The position numbers were made by a program, and so were the translations under genes. A stretch of DNA of 64,000 nucleotides, taken from contig NC_081835.1 in assembly GCF_030867095.1 (NCBI RefSeq), positions 40,345,892 through 40,409,891 on the forward strand, written 5' to 3'. The notes under the pieces were generated by a model. The model did not search any database, was not told the DNA's origin, and saw only the letters and a program-made list of their open reading frames with translations. The DNA is from Alligator mississippiensis (Eukaryota > Chordata > Crocodylia > Alligatoridae). This document shows, piece by piece, positions 47,151-59,400 of this stretch (position 1 is its first letter; each line of letters starts with the position of its first letter).

Positions 47151-48204
47151 CTACTTGCTTTCTGGGGTTCCTGCACCCATTTGCATTGAGCAAGCCAAGG
47201 GTAAAGGTCACCATTATGAGAAGTTTGAGGCTATGCATCAGAAACTAGCCCAGAAAATTGCTCTTTACAGTCAAGGGGTTTGTTTTCTGCTAACAGAGTG
47301 TGCTTTCAAGATGCTCTCTTGGTTTTCTTTTTGGTTTCCTCTCGAATGTGTTTACCTTTTTAGTTCAAAAGTACGCTGCCTTATTGTTTCCACAGCTCAC
47401 AGCTTCGTTGTCGCACTGAACCAAGACTAGAAAAAGTTTACAGTTAGGGAACCATTCAGGTATTTGGTTCTCAACCTTTCAGGATCCCTTGGTTTCATTA
47501 AGGAACCTAATACTGTTTTCAAGGGAGTAACCTTCCCTGAACGCATCCTCTGAAGAATCATCAAGAGGACTGGTATGTCTCCTGTAAGGGAGCACCATCC
47601 CTTACTAAGATATAATAGTTTCTCTTTTTGATGGGGGGGAGGTGTGGGGAGCAAGGGGCAAGAGGCTTTCAGACATGTCACCAGAGCCTTTGGGTTCCCC
47701 TTCTTTCCTCTTTGTCAATGGACTCAGTATCTGTTTTGGAGTTGGAGGGGTTTGAGGCTGAGACTTGATAAGAAGTCACCTCCCCACTGCAACAGTCAGC
47801 AAGGCACTTTCTTCTTGGAAAGGTCTTCAAGGTTTTTGTCAAACCTTGCTTCTGTTCTGTGCTTTTGGGGGCTGGGTTGGGATAATTTAGCTCCCCAGCA
47901 TCAGCTACATCAGGGGTAGGAAACGCATCCTGGCCTAAATTTGGACTAGGCCTTTTCTGCTTCTGGGATTCAGTTCTCACAGTAGGAATTGGGATTGCTC
48001 CTGAATGACTTGAATGAGTTAGATGAGAGTCTGGCCTCCAGTAGTCCCAGAAGAGGCAGGGATGCACTGGGTAGGAGGCTCAGTTCCTCCCTACCACAGT
48101 CTGGATTGGGGTATGGTTGTCCTCCCCCTGCTGGCCATTCTGGAATGGAATGGGTTAAAAAATGCTCTCCTGCTGCTTCTTTAGGGTAGGGGAGGACTAA
48201 ATCA
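47151..48204. other. No gene recognised
   Basis: RHOA intron DNA between the Tx1-like copy and the next LINE tail. Short open frames have no recognisable domain. Confidence 0.35.
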
Positions 48205-48770
48205 GTCAGAGTCATAGAGAAGTATGGTTGGAAAGGACCTCCAGAGGTCATCTAGTCCATCCCCCTGCCTTAAGCAGGATCACCCCTATTCAAACCATCC
48301 TACACAACCATAATCTAAACTCTACATAAGACTACCATTAACCCTGACACAACATAAGACCTAACACCCTAGCCTGTCACATGTAAAGCAGGTGAACCAC
48401 AGCAGCCAATGTCCTGCTTCTATAAAATGTTGCCAACCTATGTACAAGAGCTCCTGTGTAAAGGGCTCTCCGCTACAGAGAAAGGCAAAACCTCCACAGT
48501 TCATACTAATCTGACTATGGGATATAATTCCTTCCCAACTCCAATTACGGTAATTGGTCAGACCCTGAGTAGAAGGACAAGACCCTCTAGGCAGGAACCT
48601 CTGGCTTTGCTCCTAGCAGGAGAATCGGCACACCCCTGATGAAGACCCCAGCCAACATCCAAAACTTCTGGTGAGGCTTAAAAACACCCTGACACATAGC
48701 AGAAAAAATGGGGGTGGGGGAAGCAGGAGCAACCAGCAAAGCCTAGAAGCATGGGAAACATCCATGGTAG
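48205..48770 (-). mobile_element. L3/CR1-like LINE 3' end
   Basis: Reverse complement of a tail beginning CAGAGTCATAGAGAAGTATG and GGAAAGGACCTCCAGAGGTC, with 3' UTR text AATTGGTCAGACCCTGAGTA near 48550. Same family as 17182-17400 and 60560-61015. Confidence 0.75.
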
Positions 48771-48774
48771 AAAA

Positions 48775-51190
48775 CAGGCATAGGCCTAGATCATCCCTAA
48801 CCCGTGGTTGCCCAACTTCTTCTTGAACACCTCCAGTGATGGAGAGTCCACAATTTCCTTAGGCAGTCTTTTCCACTGCCTCAGTACTCTTACAGTAAAA
48901 AAGTCTTTCCTGATCTCCAATCTAAATTTAATTTGCTGTAACTTGAAGCCATTGGTCTGCGTTCCACATCCTTTCTGCAGCAAAACAGAAAAGCTGCTTT
49001 ACCTCTTTATGGTGGCCCTTCAAATATTTGAAGATTGCTATCATGTCCTCTCTTAAGCACTTTTTCCACGAGCTGAACATGCCTAGCTTCTTCAGCCTCT
49101 CCTCATATGACTTAATTTCCAAGCACTTGATCATCTTTTTTGCCCACCTCTGGACCCTAATTTCTCCACCTGCTTTTTAAAATGTGGAGCCCAGAACTGC
49201 ACACACTACTCCAAATGAGGTTTAACCAGTGCTGAGTGGAGAGGCATTTTCATCTCCCATGTCTCGCACCTAATCCCTCTGTGGCAAGCACCTTTGGATG
49301 TCTGCCACTTAAAGGGCTTGTACAGGCTGCAGGCCAGCCTACAGGTGGAAGCAGGCCCCATCAGGCAGTCACATAGCAGTCAGGAGGCTGCCCGATTGGT
49401 AGAAGGCTGGCCAGCATGGGTATAAGACCAGACCCAGGGAGCAAGGGCAGCTAGCTGCAACTGAGGAGCCGAAGGATGAACATCACCTGGCCAGAGTACT
49501 GCTACTCCCAGAACACCTGGAGGTCAGGGTAGGAACTACAGGGACGGAGGAGGTTCCTGGTCCTGGGGCATGACCTGAAACTACACCCTGCTGGGGTTGG
49601 ATGCTGTGGTGGATCTGCTTGTGGAAAGGCAGTCTCCAGGAAATGCCACACCTGTGCCTCTCCAGTGAAAGGCGAGTATCGGGTGCTGGAAGGCCTCAGC
49701 CCCCCGCTACCTTGTGGGTGACCCTGTGGAGGGGAAAGGGTAGGGGAGCACACCCCAAAGGAAAAGCACAGGACCCAGGCCCACTGAATGGGGCCTGAGG
49801 CAGGGTCCAGGCACATCGACAGACACCTGAGGCCCCAGTGAGAGGGCAGAGTGAGAGCCAGAGGCCATACAGAGTAGGGTCTGTGGGCACCTGAAGGACT
49901 ATGCATAGGCCGGCCGGAGTAGAGGCCCCAAGGAGGGGCAGAGTAGAGGCCCCAGTGGAGGGCATGAGGCCAAGGTATGTCTGAGTGCACCTGAGACTAA
50001 GTTTGGGCCAGAGGCCAACTACTGCCCAGCTAAGGGGCCGGGGGAGTAACAGTGGAATGGGATGCCATCTGCAAAGCACGGGACAGGGTATGGGGATGGT
50101 TTGGAGCTGTGTATTACACCCTTGTGATCAGGGCATTAAATGGGCAGCCTCCTGCCTAGTAACAGCTATTTCAGTTCCAACAAAGGCACAGCAGGAAAAT
50201 CAGGTGGGCAGACTGCCCTAGACAGGTGGGAAGGCTGACATTGTAACCGGCCTTGGGATGACCACCTGTCACACCTACTGCTGCAGCCCAAAATCACATC
50301 TGTCTTTGTGCAGCTGCATCACACTGCAGACTCAATATGACTCTGTGATCTACGAAGACTCCCAAATCCTTTTCCACAGAACTGCCATCCAGCCAGGTGT
50401 CACACATTTTGTTTTTGTTGTTGATTATTCCTCCCAAGGCGTGGAACCTTACATTTGTCTGCACTGAACTTCATCCTGTTAGCTCTAGCCCAGCTTTCCA
50501 ATCTGTCAAGATCCTTCCAAATTGTAGTTGCATCCTCTAACATGTGCCCAATCCTTCCCCGTTTTGTGTTGTCCACAAACTTGCTCAAGAAGCTTTCTAT
50601 GCCAGCATCCAAATGCACTAATAAACACATTGAATAGCACTGGACCCAGAACATATCCTGTGGGACTCCACTCAAAACCTCCCGCCATTCTGAAATGGGC
50701 CTGTTAATAATTACACTTTGCTTATGGCTATTGAGCCAGTTATCTTCTTGTAGTTGTATCCAGTCCACACTTTTCCAAACTATTAGACGGTCCTGCAGGA
50801 CCTTGTCAAAAGTCTGGTTGAAGTCCAGATACACTATATTCACAGCATTCCCTTAATCCAAGTAGTTACTTTGTCAAAGGAGATCAGGTTTGTTTAACAC
50901 GATTTGTTCTTCATAAATCCATGCTGCCTGCTTGTGATCAGCCTTTCCTCCTACATATGCTTGCAAATGGCCTTCCTTAGGTTATTCTCCAGTAACTTCC
51001 CAGGTATTGGAGAGGGGCTAACCAGACCAGTTCCCTGGGTCCTCCTTCTTTGCTTTTCTAAAGAGGCATGACATTGGTTCTTTTCCAGTCCTCTGGTACC
51101 TAGGCCCATCGCTCATGACTTCATGAAGATCATTGCCAAGGGGTCTGAGATATCCTCTGCCAGTTCCTTCAGAACCCTAGGATGAAGCTC
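48775..51190 (-). mobile_element. CR1 LINE, RT region to tail, split by a solo LTR
   Basis: Tail at 48790-49140 (minus strand FRLEIRKDFFTVRVLRQWKR, then KKKLGNHGLGMI). RT at 50400-50843 reads NIVYLDFNQTFDKVLQDRLI, SGVPQDMFW and SKFVDNTKRG, with motif C changed from FADD to FVDN. The CR1 continues to DELHPRVLKELAEDISDPLA near 51190. The interval 49280-50273 is an LTR. Same subfamily as the CR1 at 23280-27420. Confidence 0.85.
49280..50273 (+). mobile_element. Solo LTR, about 1 kb
   Basis: Begins TGTGGCAAGCACC and ends ACCTGTCACA, so it has TG...CA ends, and CR1 sequence is interrupted exactly there. A TATA-like GGGTATAAGACC lies near 49420 and ATTAAATGG near 50134. The flanking 5-mers CCCTC and CCTAC match only partly. 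No internal viral genes are present. Confidence 0.65.
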
Positions 51191-51309
51191 ATCCAGCCTG
51201 CGGAGGGAGGGACCTAACATGAAAGTAGAGAAAGAAAAACAGTAAAAAGAGCAGAAAAATGAGACTGGTGCACTGGAATGCAGGGTAGAGGCTGCCAAAG
51301 CTGTTAGAG

Positions 51310-52345
51310 AGACCGACAGAGTTTGTTGAAACTTTATTATACAAATATTTAAAGCAAATGGTGAAAGTGTAAAGGTATGTGGTCCTCTCAGGGGCTGAGT
51401 ATGAAAAATTTGTTAGCAACAATAAATACCATTCACTAGATATTGAAGTTCCTTTCCCCATGCTGCTCATGGGGTTACAAATGTAGGGCCAGCTGTCCAT
51501 CTTCCACCTTGCAGAAGGAACCCTCAATGGCCCAGCAGGACACAAACTGGCCACATTTTGTTGCAAGATGAAGTATTCAAATTCAAGGCCAACATACACT
51601 CAGGCTGGGAAGTGGAAGAGTTGAAGGACATCAAAGCCAGCCCTGACAATCCAGTTTCTGAGGTTTTTCATGGTTGCCATACTGGCCTGACCCAGCAGGA
51701 AACTGACCAGGCAGATCATGCTCCCCTTGGCTGCTCAGCACAGGATAGAGAAGATGTACAGTCTCAGAAAAGTCCAAGTCCAGTGAGCCAAAGATGGTTC
51801 TGAGGGAAGCAAAGAGCAGCTACAGCCAGGGGCAGTCCAGGAAGGCAGGGAAAAGTTTTTTCCACCTCCTTCCAACAGAAAGGACAAGCTGATGACACTG
51901 CACAGTTTAGGTGGTGGACAAAAGTGGCCACAGCCAGGGCTCCATGCAGAAGCTGTCACTGGAGATGGCCAGTTTTCTTGTCAATGAATAGCTTGTACAT
52001 GGTGTGCCAAGACACTCAAGTTTGTTTTGTTGTTGCTGCCACTAGACCCCGACTCCAAATCACGTCAAGGCAAGTGGTGGAGACAAGAGGCATGACACAC
52101 TTCGACTACCCACATGTACAGTGCCTTCCCAGACAGGATCTCAAGGCAGATCCCACCTCTGCTCTCAATGGGCATGGAGAGGGACAGCAGAGTGCATAGC
52201 CCACCACTCTCATCACTGTCCACAGCTGGAGAAATAAGCAGCAATAGAGGGTCCATCACCAGAGACTGAAAACCCCCTCCCACAGTCCCCTCATGGGGTT
52301 ACACATGTAAGACCAGCCGTCTGTCTTCTACCTTGCAGAAGGCAA
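51310..52345 (-). mobile_element. Tx1-like LINE, 3' fragments
   Basis: A minus-strand frame at 51735-51959 reads GGGKNFSLPSWTAPGCSCSL, parallel to the C-terminal part at 42766-43362. The 3' UTR block (CTGCTCATGGGGTTACAAAT, then CCAGCTGTCCATCTTCCACC) at 51460-51510 repeats at 52290-52340. A minus-strand AATAAA lies at the low-coordinate end near 51333. This means two truncated 3' ends side by side. Confidence 0.65.
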
Positions 52346-52924
52346 ACTCAGTATAGAACAAGAGAGTGTCCCTGTGAAAAGTCTGTTAATAGGGGGCATT
52401 AGAGAAAGCTAGCCCCAGATAGAAAAGAGAAGAACAAGTCGGTAGAGGCCAAGTATAGGGAGAGACACCCTGCTCAGGGGACTGAATTTAGAGATTGGGC
52501 CAGAACAAGGTGGCCCAAAGATAAGCAGGGTAGAGTGAAGCACCTTCTGGCTAATTCTAGTATTCTAAGGGTAGCCTCCCAAATCTATATTTATTTTCTA
52601 ACAAGGCATGGGCAGGAAAAATCAGGGCAGTACCACTGGAAGGCAGAGTGAAGAACAAGATTAGCACAGCTGTAGAGCGTACCATGGCCATCTTACCACA
52701 GCATGGGCGACTGGTGCCTCCTGAGTCAGTGGGCGGCACTTGCCCCCCAGCGGACAATCAGTGACCACAGGGGTGCCCTCGTGGCCGATCCTGCCAACCC
52801 ACAAGTGGCAGCAGCACACTGCTGGCACTTCCAGGTGAGCATGATTGGCCTCAGGGATCACTTTTCTTGGCACCCCCACTCCCTAGCCAGCATTCTCGGG
52901 GGGGGAGGGGGGGGGGGGGAGGGG
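52346..52924. other. No gene recognised; G-rich run at the end
   Basis: Intronic DNA with no domain visible. A stretch of interrupted G runs occupies about 52899-52924 just before a CR1 tail. Confidence 0.4.
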
Positions 52925-53012
52925 TTAGGGTTGTTCCTGCCCAGGGCAGGGGGTCAGACTTGATGATCTGTTCAGAGCCCTTCCAACCCTAGAAACTATG
53001 AAACTATTATAG
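52925..53012 (+). mobile_element. CR1 LINE 3' tail fragment
   Basis: Reads CAGGGCAGGGGGTCAGACTT, GATGATCTGTTCAGAGCCCT and CCAACCCTAGAAACTATGAA. Confidence 0.8.
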
Positions 53013-54180
53013 GAACAAGATACACAAACACATATATGAGAATGCTTTTCACAAAATAACTGTTCACTTTCTGATCTCACTATCCTTGTGCTCAAGGGAA
53101 ATTTATACAACCCCTGAAAAAGGTGGATAGACACTAAAAACCTAGGACTGAGCACAAATATTCACATTGTATCTCATTATAATCTACTTGATCCCTGCTA
53201 ATCTTTCTTCATAACACAGGCAGTTACTTTTCTTTTGAAAGGTCTTGTTCTTCCACTAATCAAGCCATCTTTTCTTGTCTGCTAGCTATTCCTGAGAATT
53301 TCTCTCTTCTCCAATTTCAAAGCCTTTCAGACTACTCTTGCTGTGCCTGCTTTTTCCTCAAACCTGAAGAATGCACTGCATTTGAAGCTTGTCCAAGTCT
53401 ATCCCAGCCATGCAGTTGGTTTAATAATAGAAATCACCCATAAAAATCCTCTTATCACATATTTCCTGGACTCTCAGGGCTACATCATCACTCTAATGCT
53501 ACCAACCCTAAAAAATAAGTAAGTAAATAAAATGCTATTGCATATTAAAGGATCGGTGATTTTTTTTCCCCGTTTACACTTATAACATGTGGACATTAGG
53601 CCAGGCCCCAGGTACTGAACACTCGTGCATTTTATGAGCTTTAGGGAGATGGCAGTGGAATCATGTTGGGAATTAAGATTTTCAAACTGCTGACAAAAAG
53701 ATGGCCTATAATAATCATCGTGTGGATTACAGACTTCTAGTGTGTCTTCCACATTCCTAACTTCCTCTATGAGGCTGGGAGCCAGCAGTGGGAGAATGGC
53801 TTTGTCCAGTAGGTAGCCTGATGGCATGAAGCAAGCACATTGTGTAGTTATCATGAGTCTGGACAGTACGAAACTGTTTATCCATGTCCTGAGAATTCTG
53901 AGAGTTAAGGGGCTTCAAAAGAATGTGCGTCTTCATTATGAGTAAAACTTAAGCCTCCACCTATATGAAGGTGGGGAGATCATACTTTCCCAAGCAAAGA
54001 ACTACCTCCTTTAACACTGTACAAGATGTACTTCTTGCAGCTTTCCAGATGACCATTATAAAAAAGTGCTGTACATCAAACTGCTCAGTTACTACACATA
54101 ACATATCAGATCACCTACAGATTTATCTTGCACATTCTCGCATTATGAAGCAACTTTTTCTGCACAGTACAGGATTTAAC
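53013..54180. other. RHOA intron, no repeat or gene recognised
   Basis: A 124-codon minus-strand open frame at 53480-53854 shows no known domain and no splice context. The rest is AT-rich. Confidence 0.35.
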
Positions 54181-54188
54181 ATCTAAAG

Positions 54189-54499
54189 CAGGGGTGGGCA
54201 AAATAAGGCCCGTGGCCAAATTTGGCCCACTGGGCCATTCTATTCGGCCCATGGAGCCCGCCAAAAATTTAGTAAATTAATATTTGCCCTAGCTCCCTGT
54301 CAAAGCTGACAGGCACCAGGGGCAGTAGGACCCAGAGGGAGCCCTCAGCAGGCTTGCAGGCTTGAGCAGCCCAGCCCTGCCCACCCCCAGCCAGTTTCCT
54401 GCTTTCCTGCCAGGCCCTGCTCCAGCACCACCTGACTATAGCTCCCAGCTGCCTCCCCGGACTGCAGAGAATAGGACCGTGCTGGTATGGGGGGGTGCA

Positions 54500-54596
<97 letters not shown>

Positions 54597-55197
54597 GTTT
54601 GCAGGCACTGGGCAGAGTGCACGTGTTCATAGGATGAGTCCCACAAGCACACCTCACCATATACATGCACCTACATCTCCCCTTGCACTACCATACACAA
54701 ATCCCAGCCACCCTCTCCCCATACCTACCTACACCCCACATATCCACACACATACCCACATGCTCCCTCACTTCACAGACCCACACGCCCACAGCCCCCA
54801 CAAACCTATACGCCCCCCCACAATATACAACAGTAAGACTTAATTTTAAGCTATTATACAATCACCTCTGTGTACACTACACAAACATGTAAATCAGGAC
54901 AAAAATATTTTTTGAAATCAAATTAATGAATGTTGTAGATGTTCAATTTTTAGAGTATAAATTTGGTATTTTTCTGGTTCTGAGATGGCAAAACCCCTTG
55001 CTAAAAGAAGTACTTCTGGGGGCAAGGGGAGGGACTTCTGCTGACAAAGTTCAGGGGTTAGGGGGCAGGACTTCCAGTCACAAGATGGCGACCAGGGGGC
55101 AGGGCACCTGTCAAACATTGGGGCTATCCATGCGGCCCTCAACAGCTTGCCAAAACTCAGTAAGCAGCCCTCTGCCAAAAATATTTGCCCGCCCCTG
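54189..55197. mobile_element. Non-autonomous hAT, first unit of a pair
   Basis: Starts CAGGGGTGGGCAAAATAAGG and ends, reversed, CAGGGGCGGGCAAATATTTT, the same termini as 40880-42265. The left flank is ATCTAAAG and the right flank GAGCAGCA, which do not match each other. The interior holds a long alternating GT/GC/AC tract (54503-54596) and an AC-rich tract to about 54830. Confidence 0.85.
54503..54596. repeat. (GT)29(GC)7(AC)11 alternating tract
   Basis: Ninety-four bases of strict purine-pyrimidine alternation: GT to 54560, GC to 54574, then AC. The GT and AC arms are complementary, so the tract is also an inverted repeat centred on the GC block. Such DNA can adopt Z-form or a hairpin. Confidence 0.97.
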
Positions 55198-55532
55198 GAG
55201 CAGCAGCACTGGGCTGGGTGAACAGCACTGGAGATGAATGCTGCTTACGCAGCAAATCCTGGCTGGTCACAAGCTTCACAGCCTGTTGGGGCTGGGAACA
55301 GAGCTCCCCACTACCCATGCATCGTGCCCCCTGTACAGGTGTGTATGGTCTGCAAACAGCATTGTATTGTGAGACATTGCTTTCTTGAGCAACTGCCAGG
55401 AATAAAGGCCTGGCACTGAGCCCCTCTCAACAGGCAGGGCTTTTCAGCAGGGAGCAGGAGTTGGGGTGGGGAAGGGGGGGGGGGGGGGGCGTGAACAGCA
55501 TTCTCCATTCAGGAACCAGGGTCTGTTTGGTC

Positions 55533-56792
55533 CAGGAGTGGGAAAAATACAGCTTACAGGCCAGATCCAACCCATAGCAGGTCCTTGTTCAGTCCAAAGC
55601 AGGTACCTCGGTCCCGCTTGGCCCAGGCACAGTCCAGCCATGGCGCGTCCTGCCACCTCCTGGGCATGCAGTGAGACTGGGGCAGCTCTGTGGTGGGACT
55701 GCCTTTCTAGGCAGCCCGGGCAGCAGCAGCTCCTTCCAGCTGCCACCGGCCTCAGCTCTGCAGTACTGGTAGGAACCTACTCCGCACAGCCATGACCCTG
55801 TGCATCCTACCCCTGCTTCAGGCTTACCCGCCCAGGCTCAGCAGCAGCAGCACAGGACAAAAACTGTTGCTCAGCACGGGGGTGGGGAAAGCAGCCCTTC
55901 CCCTTCCTGCTGCTGCCAGTTCCCTGCTGCAGCCACATGGAGCCTCTGCAGGGCTGCCCTGCATCTCCACTACCATCACCACCGCCTCTGGGCTGCCCCC
56001 TGGGGCAGTGGTGGCAGCACAGAGCAGACACAGGGCAGCCCCAGGGGGGCTCTGGGTGGGCACAGCAGGGAACTGGTGGCAGTGGGAGGTGGAAGGGCTG
56101 CTTTCCTCCCACACTGAGCAACAGTTTCTGTCCCATGCCACTGCTTCAGAGCTTGGGTGGGCGAGCCTGGAGCAGGTGCGGGGTCGGGGCTGTGTGTGTG
56201 GGGCCTGCTGGTACCACAGGGCTGGGGCCAGCGGCAGCAGTAGCTGGAAGGAGCTGCCTGCCACCTGGGCTGCCTAGAAAGGCTCAGGGGGTGACAGGGC
56301 CTGCCACAGTGGGGTGGTGCAAGGCAGGCCGGGTTGGGTTTGTGCACAGGTTCTAGCCGATCCGCTTAGGTGGGGGTGAACCCCCCCAAAACCCCCTATA
56401 CCCACCCACATCCACACACAGCCCCACACCCTCCCCCACATACACACATCCACATACATACCCACTGCACCCCACAAACCCCATACCCATCCTCCATACT
56501 CCCCTACAATATACAAGAGTAAGACTTCATTTTGAGTTATTATGCAATCACCTCTATATGCACCACGCAAGCCAGGACAACTTTTTTTTTTAAAACAAAA
56601 TTAAAATATGTTATTGTCAATGTTTGATTTTCAGTATATAATTTTTTTCCTGGTTCCAAAAGTGTACTTCTGGGGGCAACGAGAGGGACTTCTGGTAGCA
56701 AAGGTCAGGGGTTAGGGGCAGGACTTATGGCCCTCAGTAATTTGCCAAACCTGGTTAAGTGGCCCTCCACCCGAAATAACTGCCTGCCCCTG
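55533..56792. mobile_element. Non-autonomous hAT, second unit of a pair
   Basis: Starts CAGGAGTGGGAAAAATACAG and ends, reversed, CAGGGGCAGGCAGTTATTTC. The 3' third (56380-56760) parallels 54700-55130: AATATACAAGAGTAAGACTT, then CTTCTGGGGGCAACGAGAGG. The flanks are GTTTGGTC on the left and CTCTAAAG on the right. The right flank matches the left flank of the first unit (ATCTAAAG) at 7 of 8 bases. Confidence 0.8.
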
Positions 56793-57234
56793 CTCTAAAG
56801 AAAGCATACTGGTGAGAAGTAGATGACCCAGTTCTTATAAAGATTCTTTCGCTAACCCTGAGATAGAGTTGCTGCAAAATAGGTATGTAGGATGTTAACT
56901 GAGTGGATAATCATAATTTTAATTGGGACTTTCAGTTCTAATTTGAATTGCTTGAATTCTAAGGAGTAATAGCTTCACCATCCCCTGCTCCTCATCCTCT
57001 TCAAAAGCTGCTGTTTACAGTTATACTAGACTTCAATATTACTAGCAAAGAGGCATAACACAAAAGTGAATTTCTTTAAAATGGAACTGGATATGTTAAC
57101 AGAGGGTATGGTTGGGCATGCCATAATTCCATTTTATCAGTGTGTAATCTGGAGTCATGTGGCTATGATATGCAGGCCACCGCACTAAAATAGCTCCTGT
57201 AGTGTGGAAGACAGCTGGCAATCCTAAGCCTCAA

Positions 57235-57780
57235 GGCTTTAGCTAGTCACCCGGGGTCATGAAGGATTATTTCCCACCCCTCCTTATGAATGCTTTGGCA
57301 TCTGAATTTTCCCCCCCCACACCTTCTGACTGACTGGGACATTGGCCATTACTAAGGCTGGGGGACTTTTCCTGGGACATGCTGATGCTGCTTAGAAAAA
57401 AATCAATAACCAAATTTTAGTCAGGAAGGAATTTACTCCCACCCCGCAAGCCAGGCAGACTGGAATAGATGGTCCAGGGTTTTGTCTTCCTATGTGACAT
57501 GGGACCTAGTACTTGTGCCTAGGATCCTCTGAGTATACAATTCAACTCTTCCCTGTCACCACAGTGGAGGACTACTGGCAGTGCCCTCATCTTCCCTGCT
57601 TTTTATCTATGGTACAATGTGAGGTGTTCTTGGTATTTCAGAAATTGTGCCTAGTAATTGCAAGGGTTTTCTGTGGAAATTTTGAGGATTTCTGCAGTTC
57701 ATGAATGCCTGGAAATGCAGAGAACTGAACTCAACGGCCCAGGAGGTCTCTTCCAATCTTATGTTCCTCTCTACATTTAT
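57235..57780 (+). mobile_element. L3/CR1-like LINE 3' region, old
   Basis: Phrases CAGGAAGGAATTTACTCCCA near 57422 and GGTCCAGGGTTTTGTCTTCC near 57471, then the tail CAACGGCCCAGGAGGTCTCT followed by CCAATCTTATGTTCC. This parallels 60560-61015 and the tail near 59200. Confidence 0.6.
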
Positions 57781-58153
57781 GTAGATTTCAGCTTCAAATG
57801 TCAAAATACACCTGTCCAAGGCACAAAAATAAGATTTTAGGAGTTTGTATAAATCAGGTGAAATACATTGTGCTTGGGAAGCAAGAATCAATCATGCTTT
57901 AATTAATTATTGGGATGTTTAAAATGCCAGACTCTGCAAACATTTCTGACCAGATACAATTTCTAACATGGGTATCTCAATTATCGTTCAATATTTAATA
58001 CAGTAGGTGGACTTTTCAGCAGGCTGAAGGTTAACAAATCCGGGCTATTTTTGCCAAAGGAGTTTTTTTATGCCCATCTTTGCTTAGTAAGTAAAGATTA
58101 ATTTAATGACATACAGACATGAAACTAATTTTGTTTACCTAAACTCTACTTAC

Positions 58154-58274
58154 CTAAACTATCAGGACTATCAATTGAAAAACACATAAGTATAACGTCT
58201 GTATCTGGATATGAAAGAGGTCTAAGTCGATCATAATCTTCTTGCCCTGCTGTATCCCACAAGGCCAACTCAAC
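58154..58274 (-). CDS. RHOA: RHOA coding exon, residues 53-92 (switch II)
   Basis: This 121-bp exon begins in phase 0 with [20 protein letters not shown] and ends after the first base of codon 93. It holds the G3 motif DTAGQE, including Gln63, which is needed for GTP hydrolysis, and the switch II segment contacted by GAPs, GEFs and effectors. The acceptor is a pyrimidine-rich tract ending TTTTGCAG (58275 upward) and the donor is the canonical GTAAGTAGA (58153 downward). From what I know of human RHOA the residues appear fully conserved. Flanking intron is repeat-free for about 0.4 kb on the downstream side and 0.2 kb on the upstream side. Confidence 0.96.
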
Positions 58275-58480
58275 CTGCAAAACAGGAGTGAAGGCAGTTA
58301 GCCAAGGAAGTCATCACAGAGAGTTACCCAAACAACCTGGAAAGCAGATTTCAATGAACACAATTTAAGGAAGGGAACACAGTGCACGCAGCTCCTCAAA
58401 AGGGACAAAAAAAAATCTTCCATTTCCTACCCCAAAAATCGATGTAAATAATTTGAAAACGTTTTCATTATAATCTATAG

Positions 58481-58949
58481 TAGAGGTGTCAAACTCACTT
58501 GAGACCCTGGGCCACACACAGATCACAGGGCTCCCAGCAGGCTGGATCTAACTGCAGGGCACGAGTGCTCCTGCAGTGGCCATAGCATCATCAGTGTGGA
58601 GTTGATGGGGGCGGAGGCAGGGCAGCGCGGGGTCTAGCAGTGGCAGGAGTGGGGGCAGTGCAGAGTCCAGCAGCAGCAAGAATGTGGGCTGGAGTAGGGG
58701 TGGTGCAGCACCTGGTGGCAGGAGTGCAGGATCGGATGGGGGAAGGGGCGGAAGTTGTACAGGGTCCAGCAATGGTGCCAGGTTCAGGAGCATGAGGTCT
58801 AGCGGCAGCAAGTCAAGCTCACTGCTGATGGTCATGCCCAACAGGGCCAAGGGGCCCAAATTCTGGTGCCATCCAGTAGCCTGGTGGAGCACACAGCGAG
58901 GCTCCATGGGCCAAAACTGGCTCATAGACTGTTATGTTTGATATCCCTG
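58481..58949. mobile_element. Non-autonomous hAT (Charlie-like ends), 469 bp
   Basis: Starts TAGAGGTGTCAAACTCACTT and ends, reversed, CAGGGATATCAAACATAACA. Flanking 8-mers ATCTATAG (58473-58480) and ATCTATGG (58950-58957) agree at 7 of 8. The interior is GC-rich. It sits 0.2 kb upstream (in gene direction) of the RHOA exon at 58274. Confidence 0.75.
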
Positions 58950-59400
58950 ATCTATGGTCATCACTAATCGTAGTAGCTTCCATAAAGAAAATAAGATAGA
59001 GGACCTGAAGAAATGTACATGTTCTTAACATCTTAATTTGGGGCAAAATAGGAAGACCTAACAAATATAATTTTGAACAAACATAAAAATAATGCACAAT
59101 AAAGAATAATACCAATACAAATTACGTTTATAGAATTACAAACACATTTTAAAATGGATATGCTTGCAGGGGAGTGTGTAATTTGGTTGTCTGTCAGGTG
59201 TTGAACTCAGTAACCCAAAAAGTTCCCTTCTATCCTTGTATTTTTATATGCAAAGAGGCAAAAGTAACTTTCCAAGCAGCTTAGGTAAGTGAAAGGGCCA
59301 GTAACCGATTCCAAACATTAACATGCTTGACTCCAAAGCAATTGTCTATTATTTAAATTACAAAGACAATGATCCCTAAATGTTTCTCTGTTACATAAAA

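Noticed and set aside
53480-53854. 124-codon minus-strand frame in the RHOA intron
   Set aside because: No recognisable domain or splice signals; a frame of this length is expected by chance in 64 kb on six frames.
54269-54843. Frames with long HT, VC or CV repeats
   Set aside because: They are translations of the GT/GC/AC microsatellite.
55444-56356. Several overlapping frames above 100 codons at 55.4-56.3 kb
   Set aside because: Again a GC-rich hAT interior with frames open on both strands and no domain.
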